NCBI GenBank assembly: GCA_028724585.1
Contig: JAQYCQ010000030.1
Location: forward strand, 1-63,882
Direction of reading: 5' to 3'
DNA from: Bacillota bacterium
Lineage (GTDB): Bacteria > Bacillota > Clostridia > Peptostreptococcales > Anaerovoracaceae
Length of the DNA stretch: 63,882 nt
The position numbers were made by a program, and so were the translations under genes. The notes below the pieces were generated by a model. It had not been told where the DNA came from. It saw only the letters and a list, made by a program, of their open reading frames with translations, and made no database searches. Numbering within the stretch: position 1 is the stretch's first letter; every line of letters starts with the position of its first letter. This document shows, piece after piece, positions 53,483-62,178 of the stretch.

Positions 53483-53525
53483 GTCAGCTCCGCTGACCAC
53501 TGTCTTTTCCGCTCCCGGAAAAGAC
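53483..53525. repeat. C-GGA-G palindrome and a long CTCC-loop hairpin
   Basis: GTCAG-CTCCG-CTGAC (53483-53497) is followed by GTCTTTTCCG-CTCC-CGGAAAAGAC (53502-53525), a 10-bp stem also closed on CTCC. Confidence 0.85.
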
Positions 53526-53530
53526 AAAAA

Positions 53531-53567
53531 GACGGGCTCCGCGCGAAAAAACATCGCGGAGCCCGTC
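53531..53567 (-). terminator. Riboflavin/methyltransferase operon terminator
   Basis: GACGGGCTCCGCG pairs perfectly over 13 bp with CGCGGAGCCCGTC. TTTTTGTCTTTTCC follows on the minus strand, 29 bp past the methyltransferase stop. Confidence 0.88.
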
Positions 53568-53595
53568 TGCCGCCATAAGCGGTAAAATTCTTAAA

Positions 53596-54432
53596 TTATC
53601 TTACGCCGTATATAAGGCCTGTGTCCATGAGCAGCCAGGGAGCTCTCAGCAGCACCGGCACGAAGTCCATGCGCTCCACCTTGGGAACATAATGGAGCTC
53701 CGCTATATCCAGCCGCTCTTTCAGCGCCTCCAGATAGCCGACTATATCGCCGTAAGTCCTCTGGTCGCCGAAGCTGTCCGTGAAGGCAAAAGCGCCTCCC
53801 TTTTTGACGACTCTCAGGCTCTCCTCCAGCAGTGCCTTCTTATCTGCGCTGCCCTTATATCTTTTAAAACCGAAGCAGCTCACAGCAGCGTCGAAGCTGC
53901 CGTCCGGATATTCCAGGCCGGCCAGGTCAGCTGTTTCAAAAGAGACCCTGTCGCTGAAGCCTTCCGCCGAAGCGTTTGACACGCACTGAGCTTCGCTGCC
54001 GCCTGACTGCCAGCCGTCTACGCCCTTTACGCGGGCGCTGCCGAAGCGCTCGGCAGTCCTCACTGACAGGCGGCCGGTAAAGCAGCCGACGTCCAGTATC
54101 CTGAGCCCGGCAGGCTCATCTTCTCCGCCGTCAGTATCGTCAGTATCTCCGGCCTCATCCTCTGCCTCCAGAGGCAGCTTTGAGAGGGTAAGATCACTCA
54201 TTTCTGTCATCATCCCGTCAAGGCCGCCCGACATCCTGCTCCTTGCCGCCTGCATATACAGGGTGAAGAGGAGGACTATGACCATGACAGCTCCTACCGC
54301 GGCAGTCACCTTCGGGGAAAACCAGTTGTTGGCCGCCAGGGTCAGCGTTATCAGCACGATCGTGATAAGGTCCAGAGCCCTTATAGCTCCGGCCGGTATC
54401 CAGCTGCCGTAATCCCTGCTATTTCCGTTCAT
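53596..54432 (-). CDS. Membrane-anchored class I SAM methyltransferase
   Basis: 278 residues. Two predicted membrane helices ('LDLITIVLITLTLAANN' and 'AAVGAVMVIVLLFTLYM', within residues 18-65) precede an acidic linker ('DEAGDTDDTDGGEDEP') and a Rossmann methyltransferase domain. The domain carries 'ILDVGCFTGRLSV' (SAM motif I), 'EYPDGSFDAAVSCFGFKRYKG' and 'RVVKKGGAFAFTDSFGD'. Substrate unknown; the membrane anchor suggests a lipid, quinone or small lipophilic molecule. It lies 19 bp after ribH, so it is probably the last gene of the riboflavin transcript. Confidence 0.8.
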   Translation of the reverse strand: MNGNSRDYGSWIPAGAIRALDLITIVLITLTLAANNWFSPKVTAAVGAVMVIVLLFTLYMQAARSRMSGGLDGMMTEMSDLTLSKLPLEAEDEAGDTDDTDGGEDEPAGLRILDVGCFTGRLSVRTAERFGSARVKGVDGWQSGGSEAQCVSNASAEGFSDRVSFETADLAGLEYPDGSFDAAVSCFGFKRYKGSADKKALLEESLRVVKKGGAFAFTDSFGDQRTYGDIVGYLEALKERLDIAELHYVPKVERMDFVPVLLRAPWLLMDTGLIYGVR

Positions 54433-54451
54433 GATACGGATCTTCCTCCGC

Positions 54452-54931
54452 TTAGAGCTGCCTGAACAGGTTTACCATCTCTATGGCGCCGAGAGCGCAG
54501 TCGTAGCCCTTGTTTCCAGCCTTTGTGCCGGCACGCTCTATAGCCTGCTCGATATTCTCTGTAGTTATGATGCCGAACATGATAGGAACGCCTGTCTGCA
54601 GTGATGACTGGGCGATGCCCTTTGTAGCTTCTGAGCTTACCAGCTCGTAGTGGCTCGTTGCGCCTCTGATGACAGCGCCGAGAGCGATGACAGTATCATA
54701 GCGGCCTGACTCAGCCATCTTCTTAGCCGCGAGAGGAACCTCGAAAGCGCCCGGTACCCATGCGATAGTGATATCGCTTTCAGGAACTCCGTGCCTTGTG
54801 AGTCCGTCCAGGCAGCCGTCCAGGAGCTTGCCTACGATGAATTCGTTGAATCTGCTGCATACGATCGCTACGTTGATACCGCCCTGGGCTACCAGCTGGC
54901 CTTCAATTACGTTTATCTTTGACTTGTCCAT
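54452..54931 (-). CDS. ribH: 6,7-dimethyl-8-ribityllumazine synthase
   Basis: Condenses the ribityl-pyrimidine with dihydroxybutanone phosphate. The 159-residue protein is of the normal capsid-forming size. Marks are '[21 protein letters not shown]', '[16 protein letters not shown]', '[20 protein letters not shown]' with the catalytic His, and '[16 protein letters not shown]'. It is the fifth rib gene of the operon. Confidence 0.97.
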   Translation of the reverse strand: MDKSKINVIEGQLVAQGGINVAIVCSRFNEFIVGKLLDGCLDGLTRHGVPESDITIAWVPGAFEVPLAAKKMAESGRYDTVIALGAVIRGATSHYELVSSEATKGIAQSSLQTGVPIMFGIITTENIEQAIERAGTKAGNKGYDCALGAIEMVNLFRQL

Positions 54932-54950
54932 TGTTTTTCCTCCGGAATCT

Positions 54951-54965
54951 GTCCGCGGAGCGGTC
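54951..54965. repeat. Imperfect C-GGA-G palindrome upstream of ribH
   Basis: GTCCG-CGGAG-CGGTC has one mismatched pair compared with GTCCG...CGGAC. The same 15-mer occurs in the murJ and GT4-CsaB coding regions in inverted orientation. Confidence 0.6.
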
Positions 54966-55012
54966 GGGCCCGCGGATCTTTCATTCGATATTGTATATAT
55001 TAAATTAAAGAA

Positions 55013-55675
55013 TTAATAAGTCTTGAGTATGTGTCCCATCTTGGCCTTCTTGGTCTTCATATAGAACTCGCTGGCCTTCTTGTGCTTTGTCTCGATAGGT
55101 ACCCTTTCTACGATATCGATGCCGTATTTCTCGAGGTCGTAGATCTTCTGAGGGTTGTTGGTCAGCAGTCTGAGCTTCTTAGCGCCCAGGTACTGGAGTA
55201 TCTCGGCGCCTACGGTATAATCTCTGGCGTCAGCAGGGAATCCCAGAGCCAGATTAGCCTCTACGGTATCCATGCCCTCGTCCTGGAGCTTGTATGCCTT
55301 GAGCTTGTTGATAAGGCCTATGCCTCTGCCTTCCTGACGGAGATATACCATTATGCCTCTGCCTTCTTCAGCTATAGCTCTCATGGCCGCCTCGAACTGG
55401 TCGCCGCAGTCACATCTTGCTGAACCGAGAGCGTCGCCTGTCAGGCACTCGCTGTGAACCCTGCAGAGTACAGGCTCGCCGTTTCCAACGTCGCCCATGG
55501 TGAGAGCCACGTGGTGCTCGCCGTTCCTCTTGTTCTGGAAGCCGTGGATCATGAAATCGCCGTACTTTGTAGGGAGCTTGGCTGAAACCACGAATTCTAC
55601 TACAGGCTTTCCATCTTCCTTGTCATTGACTTCTCCGTTAAACATAGTTGCGGAATTGAAAAAATCGTTCGTCAT
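55013..55675 (-). CDS. ribA: GTP cyclohydrolase II
   Basis: Opens GTP to start riboflavin synthesis. The 220-residue protein has the zinc Cys set in '[17 protein letters not shown]', the GTP-binding '[19 protein letters not shown]' and '[24 protein letters not shown]' (in parts). In most Bacillota this domain is fused behind RibB; here it is a separate gene 12 bp after ribB, with its own start. Confidence 0.95.
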   Translation of the reverse strand: MTNDFFNSATMFNGEVNDKEDGKPVVEFVVSAKLPTKYGDFMIHGFQNKRNGEHHVALTMGDVGNGEPVLCRVHSECLTGDALGSARCDCGDQFEAAMRAIAEEGRGIMVYLRQEGRGIGLINKLKAYKLQDEGMDTVEANLALGFPADARDYTVGAEILQYLGAKKLRLLTNNPQKIYDLEKYGIDIVERVPIETKHKKASEFYMKTKKAKMGHILKTY

Positions 55676-55687
55676 ATCTCTTACCCC

Positions 55688-56302
55688 TTAGCAGTTGTGC
55701 TCTTTCCTGTACTCGCGCAGAGCCTTGATAGTAGTCAGCGTGAGCTTGTGAAGCTTGGCGAACTCTATGAGTTCCTTTGTCCTCATCATCTCGCCGTTCT
55801 CCTTCATGATCTCGCAGCAGAGGCCTGCTTCCTTGAGGCCCGCTATCCTGAGCAGGTCTACGGTACCCTCAGTGTGGCCGCCTCTCTCGAATACGCCGCC
55901 GGCTTTGGCCTGGAGCGGGAACATGTGTCCAGGCTTTCTGAAGTCCTCAGGCTTTACGCCTTCCTCTACGGTCTTCATAGCTGTATATGACCTCTCTACA
56001 GCCGAAATGCCGGTCGTAGTGTCTACGTGGTCTATGCTTACTGTAAAAGCAGTGGCGTGGTTGTCTGTGTTGTTCTCGACCATCTGAGGCAGGTCCAGCT
56101 TCTGGCACATCTCTATGCTCATAGGCATGCAGATGAGGCCCTTGGCGAAGGTCGCCATAAAGTTTACGTTAGCCGGAGTAGCGAACTCAGCGGCGCAGAT
56201 CAGATCTCCCTCGTTCTCTCTGTCAGGATCGTCAGTGACAACGATGAGTTTTCCGTCCTTCAGGTCCTGTACTGCCTGCTCAATAGTTCCGAATTCAAAC
56301 AT
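55688..56302 (-). CDS. ribB: 3,4-dihydroxy-2-butanone 4-phosphate synthase
   Basis: Forms the four-carbon unit from ribulose 5-phosphate. The 204-residue protein shows the acidic metal loop '[20 protein letters not shown]', '[22 protein letters not shown]', '[11 protein letters not shown]'-like text written '[28 protein letters not shown]' (in parts), and a C-terminal His-rich end. AGGAG precedes MFEFGTIEQ; an upstream in-frame ATG at 56338 would add 12 non-conserved residues. Confidence 0.95.
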   Translation of the reverse strand: MFEFGTIEQAVQDLKDGKLIVVTDDPDRENEGDLICAAEFATPANVNFMATFAKGLICMPMSIEMCQKLDLPQMVENNTDNHATAFTVSIDHVDTTTGISAVERSYTAMKTVEEGVKPEDFRKPGHMFPLQAKAGGVFERGGHTEGTVDLLRIAGLKEAGLCCEIMKENGEMMRTKELIEFAKLHKLTLTTIKALREYRKEHNC

Positions 56303-56349
56303 TTTATGTATCTCCTTTTTTAATAAATACTTAATCAATATACGCGCTT

Positions 56350-56401
56350 CCGCTTTCAGCGGCTTACGCGGGCTCCGCCCGCAAGCGTCGGCGAAGCCGA
56401 C
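56350..56401. repeat. Composite structured repeat between ribE and ribB
   Basis: CCGCT-TTC-AGCGG (56350-56362), GCGGG-CTCCG-CCCGC (56368-56382) nested in GCTT...AAGC, then GTCGG-CGAAG-CCGAC (56387-56401). CTTTC and GAAAG enclose the latter units, so the whole can fold into one branched structure in the rib mRNA. Confidence 0.75.
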
Positions 56402-56416
56402 GAAAGCTGCGGAATT

Positions 56417-57073
56417 TTATATAAATCCGTTCTCAGCCAGGAGCTCCATGCTCACGCTTCCGCTCCCGGAGCTTCCGGATCCTTGGCCGAAAGACAGGAG
56501 CCTTTCGACGTACTTTCCTATCACATCGTTCTCGAGATTGACGACATCGCCTCTATGCTTTCTCAGCAGTATAGTCTCCTCTCCTGTATGAGGTATGATG
56601 GAGACTTTGAAGAAGCCGTCGCCCAGGCCCGCTACCGTAAGGCTTATGCCGTCTATCGCTATGGAGCCTTTTTCTATTATGAATTTCAGGATGCTGTCGG
56701 CCGCGTGTATCGTGACCCATACAGCGTTGTCCTCGCGCTTCATGTCGGTGATAGTGCCGGTGCCGTCTATGTGGCCCGATACTATGTGACCGCCGAAGCG
56801 CCCGTTCGCCGACATAGCCCGCTCCAGGTTGACCTCGGAGCCGACCGTGAGAGTACCAAGGTTTGACCTTCTAAGCGTCTCCGGCATCACGTCCGCCGCG
56901 AATACATTTCCTTCGATAGAAGCCGCCGTCAGGCAGACTCCGTTGACAGCCACGCTGTCCCCGAGAGCCAGGTCGCTGAAGATCTTATCGCCTTTTATAT
57001 ACAGCTTAGCCGAGCTGGTGCCTCTCTCTATGGATGCTATGGACCCTGTCTCTTCAACTATTCCTGTGAACAT
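56417..57073 (-). CDS. ribE: Riboflavin synthase alpha chain
   Basis: Dismutates two lumazine molecules to riboflavin. The 218-residue protein is a tandem pair of lumazine-binding barrels: 'MFTGIVEETGSI', 'GDSVAVNGVCLTA', then 'MSANGRFGGHIVSGHIDGTG' and 'GSIAIDGISLTV'. A Ser/Gly-rich tail ends the protein. It lies 3 bp after ribD. Confidence 0.96.
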   Translation of the reverse strand: MFTGIVEETGSIASIERGTSSAKLYIKGDKIFSDLALGDSVAVNGVCLTAASIEGNVFAADVMPETLRRSNLGTLTVGSEVNLERAMSANGRFGGHIVSGHIDGTGTITDMKREDNAVWVTIHAADSILKFIIEKGSIAIDGISLTVAGLGDGFFKVSIIPHTGEETILLRKHRGDVVNLENDVIGKYVERLLSFGQGSGSSGSGSVSMELLAENGFI

Positions 57074-57076
57074 CCT

Positions 57077-58213
57077 CTATTCCTTTCCCGGACGGTAGAC
57101 CAGAAGGACGTCGTCGCCGACCAGCTGGACCTGTGTCGGCCTGCCCAGCATCAGGCAGTCTGACAGCTTAGCGAAGCCCTCGCCGCCTACCGGAGGTTTC
57201 GCGTCCGCGCCGCCCACGATCTTAGGAGCTATGTAGGCGTTTACTTCCGATACGAAGCCGGTCCTGCAGACTGAGAAGTGGATCTCGGATCCGCCTTCTA
57301 CCAGGACGCTGTCTATTCCTTCTTCGCCCATCCTGCGGATCAGCGTCTCCATATCCAGATGCTCGTCCTCGCCGCGCGGTATCTCCCAGAGCTTTATGCC
57401 GGCAGCTTTAAGGGCGTCCGCCCTTGTCTTCATACCCAGTTCTCCTGCCGCTCCGAAAGCTATTATCGTCTCGACGTCTTTGGCAGACTTGGCTATCTGC
57501 GAATCCGCCGGCGTCCTCAGGTTGCTGTCGCAGATGATCCTTATAGGGTTTACTCCCTCTTCGGTCCTGCAGGTCAGCATAGGGTCGTCGGCCAGCACTG
57601 TGCCGACTCCGACCATGATAGCCGATACCTGTTTTCTGATGCCGTGCGACTGCTTCCTGGCTTCTTCGCCTGTGATCCATTTGGAATCGCCTGTGACCGT
57701 CGCTATCTTGCCGTCCGCTGTCATCGCGTATTTTACGATCACGTAAGGCAGCTTCGTGGTGATGTAATGGATGAAGATCTTATTGATCTCTTTGCATTCA
57801 TCCTCCAGTACCGGACCGTCTACCTCGATGCCGGCGTCGCGCAGGATCTGAAGGCCCTTGCCCGCCACCAGCGGGTTAGGATCCGTCATCCCATAAATGA
57901 CGCGGCCGATCTTATTTTCGATAACGGCTTCTGTGCAGGGAGGAGTCTTGCCGTAATGGCAGCAAGGCTCGAGCGATACATAGAGGTCGGCTCCCTCAGG
58001 GTCGTTTCCTCTGCGCCTGCAGTCGGCAAGCGCGTTCCTCTCTGCGTGAAGGCCTCCGATATGCTCGTGCCAGCCTTCTCCGATGACTTCGCCGTCCCTG
58101 ACTATGACCGCTCCGACCATAGGGTTGGGACTTACATGACCCATGCCTTTGACAGCAAGGTCGAGCGCTCTCGACATCCATTTTTCGTCCTGTGTTCTGT
58201 CTGTCTGCGACAT
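57077..58213 (-). CDS. ribD: Bifunctional deaminase/reductase RibD
   Basis: Second and third steps of riboflavin synthesis. The 378-residue protein has an N-terminal zinc deaminase with 'GGLHAERNAL' and 'VSLEPCCHYGKTPPC', then a DHFR-like reductase ('PYVIVKYAMTADGKIATVTGDSKWIT', 'VLVEGGSEIHFS'). It is the first gene of ribDEBAH and starts 24 bp after the riboswitch terminator. The ribosome site is weak (GGTGG), fitting control mainly at termination. Confidence 0.96.
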   Translation of the reverse strand: MSQTDRTQDEKWMSRALDLAVKGMGHVSPNPMVGAVIVRDGEVIGEGWHEHIGGLHAERNALADCRRRGNDPEGADLYVSLEPCCHYGKTPPCTEAVIENKIGRVIYGMTDPNPLVAGKGLQILRDAGIEVDGPVLEDECKEINKIFIHYITTKLPYVIVKYAMTADGKIATVTGDSKWITGEEARKQSHGIRKQVSAIMVGVGTVLADDPMLTCRTEEGVNPIRIICDSNLRTPADSQIAKSAKDVETIIAFGAAGELGMKTRADALKAAGIKLWEIPRGEDEHLDMETLIRRMGEEGIDSVLVEGGSEIHFSVCRTGFVSEVNAYIAPKIVGGADAKPPVGGEGFAKLSDCLMLGRPTQVQLVGDDVLLVYRPGKE

Positions 58214-58236
58214 TCTTTATTTCACCACCGTAGAAA

Positions 58237-58271
58237 CAAAAATGCCCCGATCACGCAGGTGATCAGGGCAT
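58237..58271 (-). terminator. Riboswitch-controlled terminator before ribD
   Basis: On the minus strand ATGCCCTGATCAC-CTGC-GTGATCGGGGCAT (one wobble) is followed by TTTTTG. It sits between the FMN aptamer and ribD, the position of the expression platform. Confidence 0.9.
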
Positions 58272-58298
58272 ATCAAAAACACGTTAATAAAACTAACA

Positions 58299-58404
58299 TA
58301 TCTTCTTTCATCCAGACTTTACTGTCGGCTCCGTAGTTTCAACGGATCTGCAAATGCTCGCGGGCTGTAACCGCCGGTCGGGAATTCCACCCTGCCCTGA
58401 AGAC
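58299..58404 (-). promoter_or_regulatory. FMN riboswitch (RFN element)
   Basis: The conserved RFN boxes are all present on the minus strand: AGGGCAGGGTG, AATTCCCGACCGGCGGT, AGCCCGCGAGC, AGCCGACAGT and AAGTCTGGATG...GAAGAT. FMN binding favours the downstream terminator and shuts off ribDEBAH. Confidence 0.97.
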
Positions 58405-58424
58405 TGTTCTCTTTTACAAGAGCT

Positions 58425-58453
58425 ATAATAGCACCCTTAGTATGTCATGTCAA
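58425..58453 (-). promoter_or_regulatory. rib operon promoter
   Basis: TTGACA (58448-58453) and TATTAT (58425-58430), 17 bp apart, start the transcript just before the RFN element. Confidence 0.85.
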
Positions 58454-58519
58454 TAATATATCAAAGTATAGCGTCAGAGCATCGCGGATGGTGCCCGGGG
58501 CCGCGGCACGGCACGTAAA

Positions 58520-58546
58520 AAGGGCTTCCCGGTCGGGGAAGCCCTT
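58520..58546 (-). terminator. Terminator of the C39-like/SLH gene
   Basis: AAGGGCTTCCC pairs over 11 bp with GGGAAGCCCTT. TTTTACG follows on the minus strand, 30 bp past the stop. Confidence 0.85.
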
Positions 58547-58575
58547 GTATGTCATCTGTTCTCTTTTCCAGATCC

Positions 58576-60174
58576 TTAGAGTGCTACTCTCAGGTCTGAG
58601 TCAGCCATTCTGGAAACGATCGCGGCTACCTCGGATCTCTTGATAGAGCTTTCCGGCCTGTAGAGACCGTCTGTGCCGCCCGCCAGGACGCCTGCTCTGT
58701 AGAGCTTGTAGATAGCTTTTCCTGTATTTGTGTTTATATCTACATCGGATATCGAACCATCAGGCACTGAATTTATCGCCGGAAGAGCTTCCTCTGGAAG
58801 CGCTCCGCTGAGGATCTCAGCGTATTCTCCTCTGTCAGCGATCTGATCAGGGGCAGTCTGCATCAGTGAGTAGTACTTAGTTCCGATGATACCCTTCTCG
58901 TAAGCGTATTCAGCATAAGGAGTGTACCAGGCCTCGCCCTCGGCAGGCTTGAAATCAGGTATCTGGTAACCCATGTACGAAGCGTTGGAAGCGTAGATCC
59001 TCGCCGCTACAGTAACCGTCTGAGCGATAGTGACCTCGCCGTTGACTCCGAATTCAGAGCTGGAGAGTCCGGACATCAGGCCCATCTCATAAGCCGCCTG
59101 TACCGAGCTGTAGAACCAGTCGCCAGGCCTTACGTCGCTGAAGGATACATCGCCGAAGCTCTTTACAGTATCGAACTTGATCTGGAGAGCGTCGCTGTCC
59201 GGTTCGACAGGTTCGCTGCCGTCGCTTACGATTCCTCCGTCAGTATCGTCGCCTACAGCGATCTGGTCGCTGCTGTTCTGCTTGACTACCGAATCGTCCT
59301 GTACGCCGTCTGTATCGCCTGTGTCAGGCTTTACAGCTTCGCTGTCAGGAACTGTCTGTTCCGGTTTGTCGACCGGCTGAGTCTGCTCCGCAGGTTCTGT
59401 TTCTTTCGCAGGCTTAGTTTCTTCTACCGGCTTTGTTTCCTCAGCTGGCTTTGTCTGTTCAGCAGGCTTAGTCTCCTCAGCTGGCTGAGTTTCCGTATTG
59501 GATGGAGCCGAAGGCTCTGTCTTGACTGTTGTATTATTCTGAGGCAGGTCGCCGCTGTCGTAAGCGGTTGCCTTTTCCTCGTTATATCTTGAGATGTACC
59601 AGTAGGAATCGAGACCGTTCACGATATCCTTCTGTACTGTCGCTGCCTTAGTCGACTTGGACACGTGTCTCAGATATGAGCTGGCCAGTGTGCGCTCGCT
59701 GGCTGTCAGAGCCGGATCCGCGCAATAGAAAGTATCTGTAGCCTTGTCGTATCTGGTGAGGAATATGGCGTGTGGAAGAGCTCTCTCATAGATCTCCACG
59801 CCCTCCGGATGCTTCTTTAACATCGCGATCAGGGTCGACTTGTTGTCGCTCTTGCTGAAATCCCCGTATGAAACTGACATGCCCTTGTAGGTGAAGCTGT
59901 GCCTGAGGCCGGCCCCGTTTATCCAGGCTGTAGACTTGAGGGTCTGCTGCGTGATCGATGTCCAGCCGGACATCTTCTCGAGTTTGCCCTTGGAGCGGAG
60001 CATCATAGTCGCCGAAGCGAGCGTGCAGTAACCGCCGCCCATCTGTTTGCAGTAAACATTTTCATCTGCCGCGGACGCGACGAGAGTCTGTGAAAAAACT
60101 GCCGTGACAGCAAGCACCACCGTCAGGACGACGGCAGCTATCCTGTGCTGCGCGGCGAACGTGTGACTTTTCAT
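58576..60174 (-). CDS. Secreted C39-like peptidase with SLH anchor
   Basis: 532 residues. A Sec signal (about 1-36, ending ASAA) precedes a papain-like C39-type domain: 'MGGGYCTLASATMMLRSKG' carries the candidate catalytic Cys (near residue 50), and 'LPHAIFLTRYDKATDTFYCADP' the His and Asp. A Pro/Glu/Thr-rich linker with repeated KPAEET-type units (about 235-275) and an acidic stretch follow. Three SLH repeats close the protein ('FSDVRPGDWFYSSVQAAYEMGLMSG' and two more diverged ones). It should sit on the cell surface, bound to pyruvylated wall polymer. It may be a peptidase, or a transglutaminase-like pseudoenzyme. Confidence 0.85.
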   Translation of the reverse strand: MKSHTFAAQHRIAAVVLTVVLAVTAVFSQTLVASAADENVYCKQMGGGYCTLASATMMLRSKGKLEKMSGWTSITQQTLKSTAWINGAGLRHSFTYKGMSVSYGDFSKSDNKSTLIAMLKKHPEGVEIYERALPHAIFLTRYDKATDTFYCADPALTASERTLASSYLRHVSKSTKAATVQKDIVNGLDSYWYISRYNEEKATAYDSGDLPQNNTTVKTEPSAPSNTETQPAEETKPAEQTKPAEETKPVEETKPAKETEPAEQTQPVDKPEQTVPDSEAVKPDTGDTDGVQDDSVVKQNSSDQIAVGDDTDGGIVSDGSEPVEPDSDALQIKFDTVKSFGDVSFSDVRPGDWFYSSVQAAYEMGLMSGLSSSEFGVNGEVTIAQTVTVAARIYASNASYMGYQIPDFKPAEGEAWYTPYAEYAYEKGIIGTKYYSLMQTAPDQIADRGEYAEILSGALPEEALPAINSVPDGSISDVDINTNTGKAIYKLYRAGVLAGGTDGLYRPESSIKRSEVAAIVSRMADSDLRVAL

Positions 60175-60805
60175 AATAAAACCTCAATCTATTTCTTCAA
60201 AAAACAATTCACCCGATATCAAACTGCGACCTATCACAACCATGACCAGTATAGAAATAAACCAGAAATGCGATCTGCCGATGAACGTTGATTCCTGAAT
60301 GAAAAAACAATAATCAATACTTAAAAAAGATTATCAAACCTTAAAATTTATTACTCCATAATTTTATTGCAAAACACTTTTTGTGTCAATAATTATGGAA
60401 ATCGGTAACAAAATGATAACGGTGCTGTAATGAAATTGTAATATTTTATTATTAAATATTTTTCGTCAGCTCCGCTGACCGACCGGCTCCGCCGGACAGG
60501 CGCCCTGCGCGCGGAGCGCGCGCGAGCCCAGTATTTTCAAGGAATTTCCGTTTTGCGGCATCAAAATACTTATATTTATCAAACCGTCTGCCCTGCTCAC
60601 ACGCGTTTTTGTATCCAGGAAAAAAAAGCTTTATTTCAGCCAGCCTTATACTGATTTCCTTTAAAATAGAATAGAATGTAATAAATATTCTTTAAAAAAT
60701 ATTTATAAGCATTAAAAAATGTGTTTTTAAATATTATTTTATTTCCTGATAACCATTTTCAGGATTTTTTCAGGAATTACAGAATAAGTCCATAAGGAGG
60801 AATTT
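60175..60805. other. Long A/T-rich intergenic region with a palindrome triplet
   Basis: No supported gene. It contains the leader and promoter area of the C39-like/SLH gene on the left and the LUD gene's leader on the right, both very A/T-rich. Family palindromes lie at 60465-60521. A good ribosome site (AAGGAGG) ends the region. Confidence 0.6.
60465..60521. repeat. C-GGA-G palindrome triplet
   Basis: GTCAG-CTCCG-CTGAC (60465-60479), CCGG-CTCCG-CCGG (60483-60495, within an imperfect GAC...GAC frame), and GCGCG-CGGAG-CGCGC (60507-60521). Confidence 0.85.
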
Positions 60806-61450
60806 ATGAAACCATCTGAACCTGTACAGAAACGCTATGATCTGCTCGGCCCGCGCGTAGTCAAAGCGCTCGAGAGCAGGCATTTCGAAGCATATTATGT
60901 AAGCACCGGCAGCGAGGCCGCTGACCTGGTCGAAAAGCTGATCCCTGCCGGAAACACGGTAGGCTGGGGAGGCTCGACTACTATGAACGAGCTCGGCATC
61001 CTCGACCGTGTAAAGAAGTCCCACGAATGCATCGACCGTTCGCTGGCTAAGGATCCCGAAGAAAAGAAGGCCATTATGAAGCAGGCGCTTACCGCGGACA
61101 CTTTCCTGATGAGCTCTAACGCCGTCAGCGAAGACGGTATCCTCGTCAACATCGACGGAGTCGGCAACAGGGTCGCGGCGCTGGCCTACGGACCTGACCA
61201 GGTCATTGTTGTCGCCGGCATGAACAAGGTCGCAAAAAGCTTAGACGACGCGGTATCGAGGGCGCGCAATATAGCGGCACCGATAAACATGCAGCGCTTC
61301 GGCCTCGAAAGCACGCCATGTTCTGTCACAGGCGCCTGCGGCAACTGCAAAAGCACCGACAGCGTCTGCTCGCAGTTCGTGATCACCCGCCTCTGCCGCC
61401 CTGTCGGCCGCATAAAGGTCATCCTGGTAGGCGAAGAACTGGGATTCTAG
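60806..61450 (+). CDS. LUD-domain protein (lactate-utilisation/LutC-like)
   Basis: A 214-residue LUD-domain (DUF162) protein: 'TVGWGGSTTMNELGIL', 'FLMSSNAVSEDGILVNIDGVGNRVAALAYGP' (in parts), 'VAGMNKVAKSLDDAVSRARNIAAPINMQRF'. It carries a C-terminal Cys cluster, 'TPCSVTGACGNCKSTDSVCSQF', that could hold an Fe-S site. LUD proteins are linked to lactate oxidation (LutABC), but this stand-alone Cys-bearing type is widespread in Clostridia with unknown role, and lutA/B are absent here. AAGGAGG precedes the ATG. It is a single-gene unit. Confidence 0.88.
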   Translation: MKPSEPVQKRYDLLGPRVVKALESRHFEAYYVSTGSEAADLVEKLIPAGNTVGWGGSTTMNELGILDRVKKSHECIDRSLAKDPEEKKAIMKQALTADTFLMSSNAVSEDGILVNIDGVGNRVAALAYGPDQVIVVAGMNKVAKSLDDAVSRARNIAAPINMQRFGLESTPCSVTGACGNCKSTDSVCSQFVITRLCRPVGRIKVILVGEELGF

Positions 61451-61459
61451 GGAAAGCCT

Positions 61460-61515
61460 GGGCGGAGCCGCCCTCGCTCCGCTCTCTGGTCACGGATATT
61501 ACGACAGCTCCGCTG
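61460..61515. repeat. Palindromes after the LUD gene
   Basis: GGGCGG-AG-CCGCCC (61460-61473) and CAG-CTCCG-CTG (61505-61515), the latter a damaged GTCAG-type unit. GGGCGG-AG-CCGCCC recurs at 62543-62556. Confidence 0.65.
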
Positions 61516-61599
61516 ACGGAGGCACGTGGAACCCGGGCTCCACGGGATTGTCAGCAATTATCTCAGCAGTAGTATTCGCTTCAGCAATACCCGCGGGCC

Positions 61600-61690
61600 C
61601 TTTTGTCCGCCGGTCCGTCGGCGCATGCCAGCTTTACATTAAAAGCGGACTGGCTGAAGAGCGAAGCGCTCGCCAGCTGGCTGTCCGTCG
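61600..61690. repeat. Dispersed repeats B and D, copy 1
   Basis: Repeat B (61600-61659) contains GGCGCATGCCAGCTTTACA and AAAAGCGGACT. It recurs at 62455-62512 and 63562-63621. Repeat D, GCCAGCTGGCTGTCCGTCG (61672-61690), recurs at 63536-63554 and partly at 62503-62519. No open frame is conserved between copies. Confidence 0.7.
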
Positions 61691-61804
61691 CCAGCAGGCT
61701 GAAGAACCGCCGTTCTGAACGGGCTCCGCGCACGGCCGCTAGTACACGGCCGCGCCGACTGCAGACCCGCCGTATTGATCGGACCCGTATGTCGTTGGTG
61801 GAAT

Positions 61805-61839
61805 ATGGCGGTGTCAAGCGGCCCGGTATCTGATCTCGC
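61805..61839. repeat. Dispersed repeat A, copy 1
   Basis: A 35-bp segment ending CCCGGTATCTGATCTCGC is closely matched at 62404-62438. The two copies flank the repeat-C element on the same strand. Confidence 0.6.
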
Positions 61840-61894
61840 CTGTCCGCATGCGGCCAGCTTCCATTTGTTATATGTAAGCGCCTTCGCCAGCCGG

Positions 61895-62067
61895 TTTTTT
61901 CGTCCGATTTCTAGATGGGTCTCCAGACGACGAAGTATTTTCGTCCAATCTGCGCGCTGGCTTCAAGTGGACGAAAAAATGTATGAGTATTCATTGTTTT
62001 TGCATATTTATGCCGTCATTGAGCTCTTCTTAATTACCATATCTGTAAAAAATGTTTTTAATCTGCC
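61895..62067. repeat. 173-bp direct repeat C, copy 1
   Basis: Matches 63710-63882 without gaps, with four substitutions by my reading. It contains TTTTTTCGTCC (61895-61905) and TTTTCGTCC (61938-61946), both complementary to GGACGAAAAAA (61969-61979), so two exclusive hairpins are possible. ACGACGAAGTATTTTCGTC (61927-61945) recurs inverted at 62179-62197, which may mark the far end of a roughly 340-bp element. Confidence 0.85.
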
Positions 62068-62178
62068 AAATGCATTTGCTCCAGCTCTGATCCGACAGCG
62101 ACTAACAACTGACAATTGTATAGGTCAGCTTCGATCGCACGGTTGTCTCTCGTCCAGTTTTATTATGTTTCTGGATAA

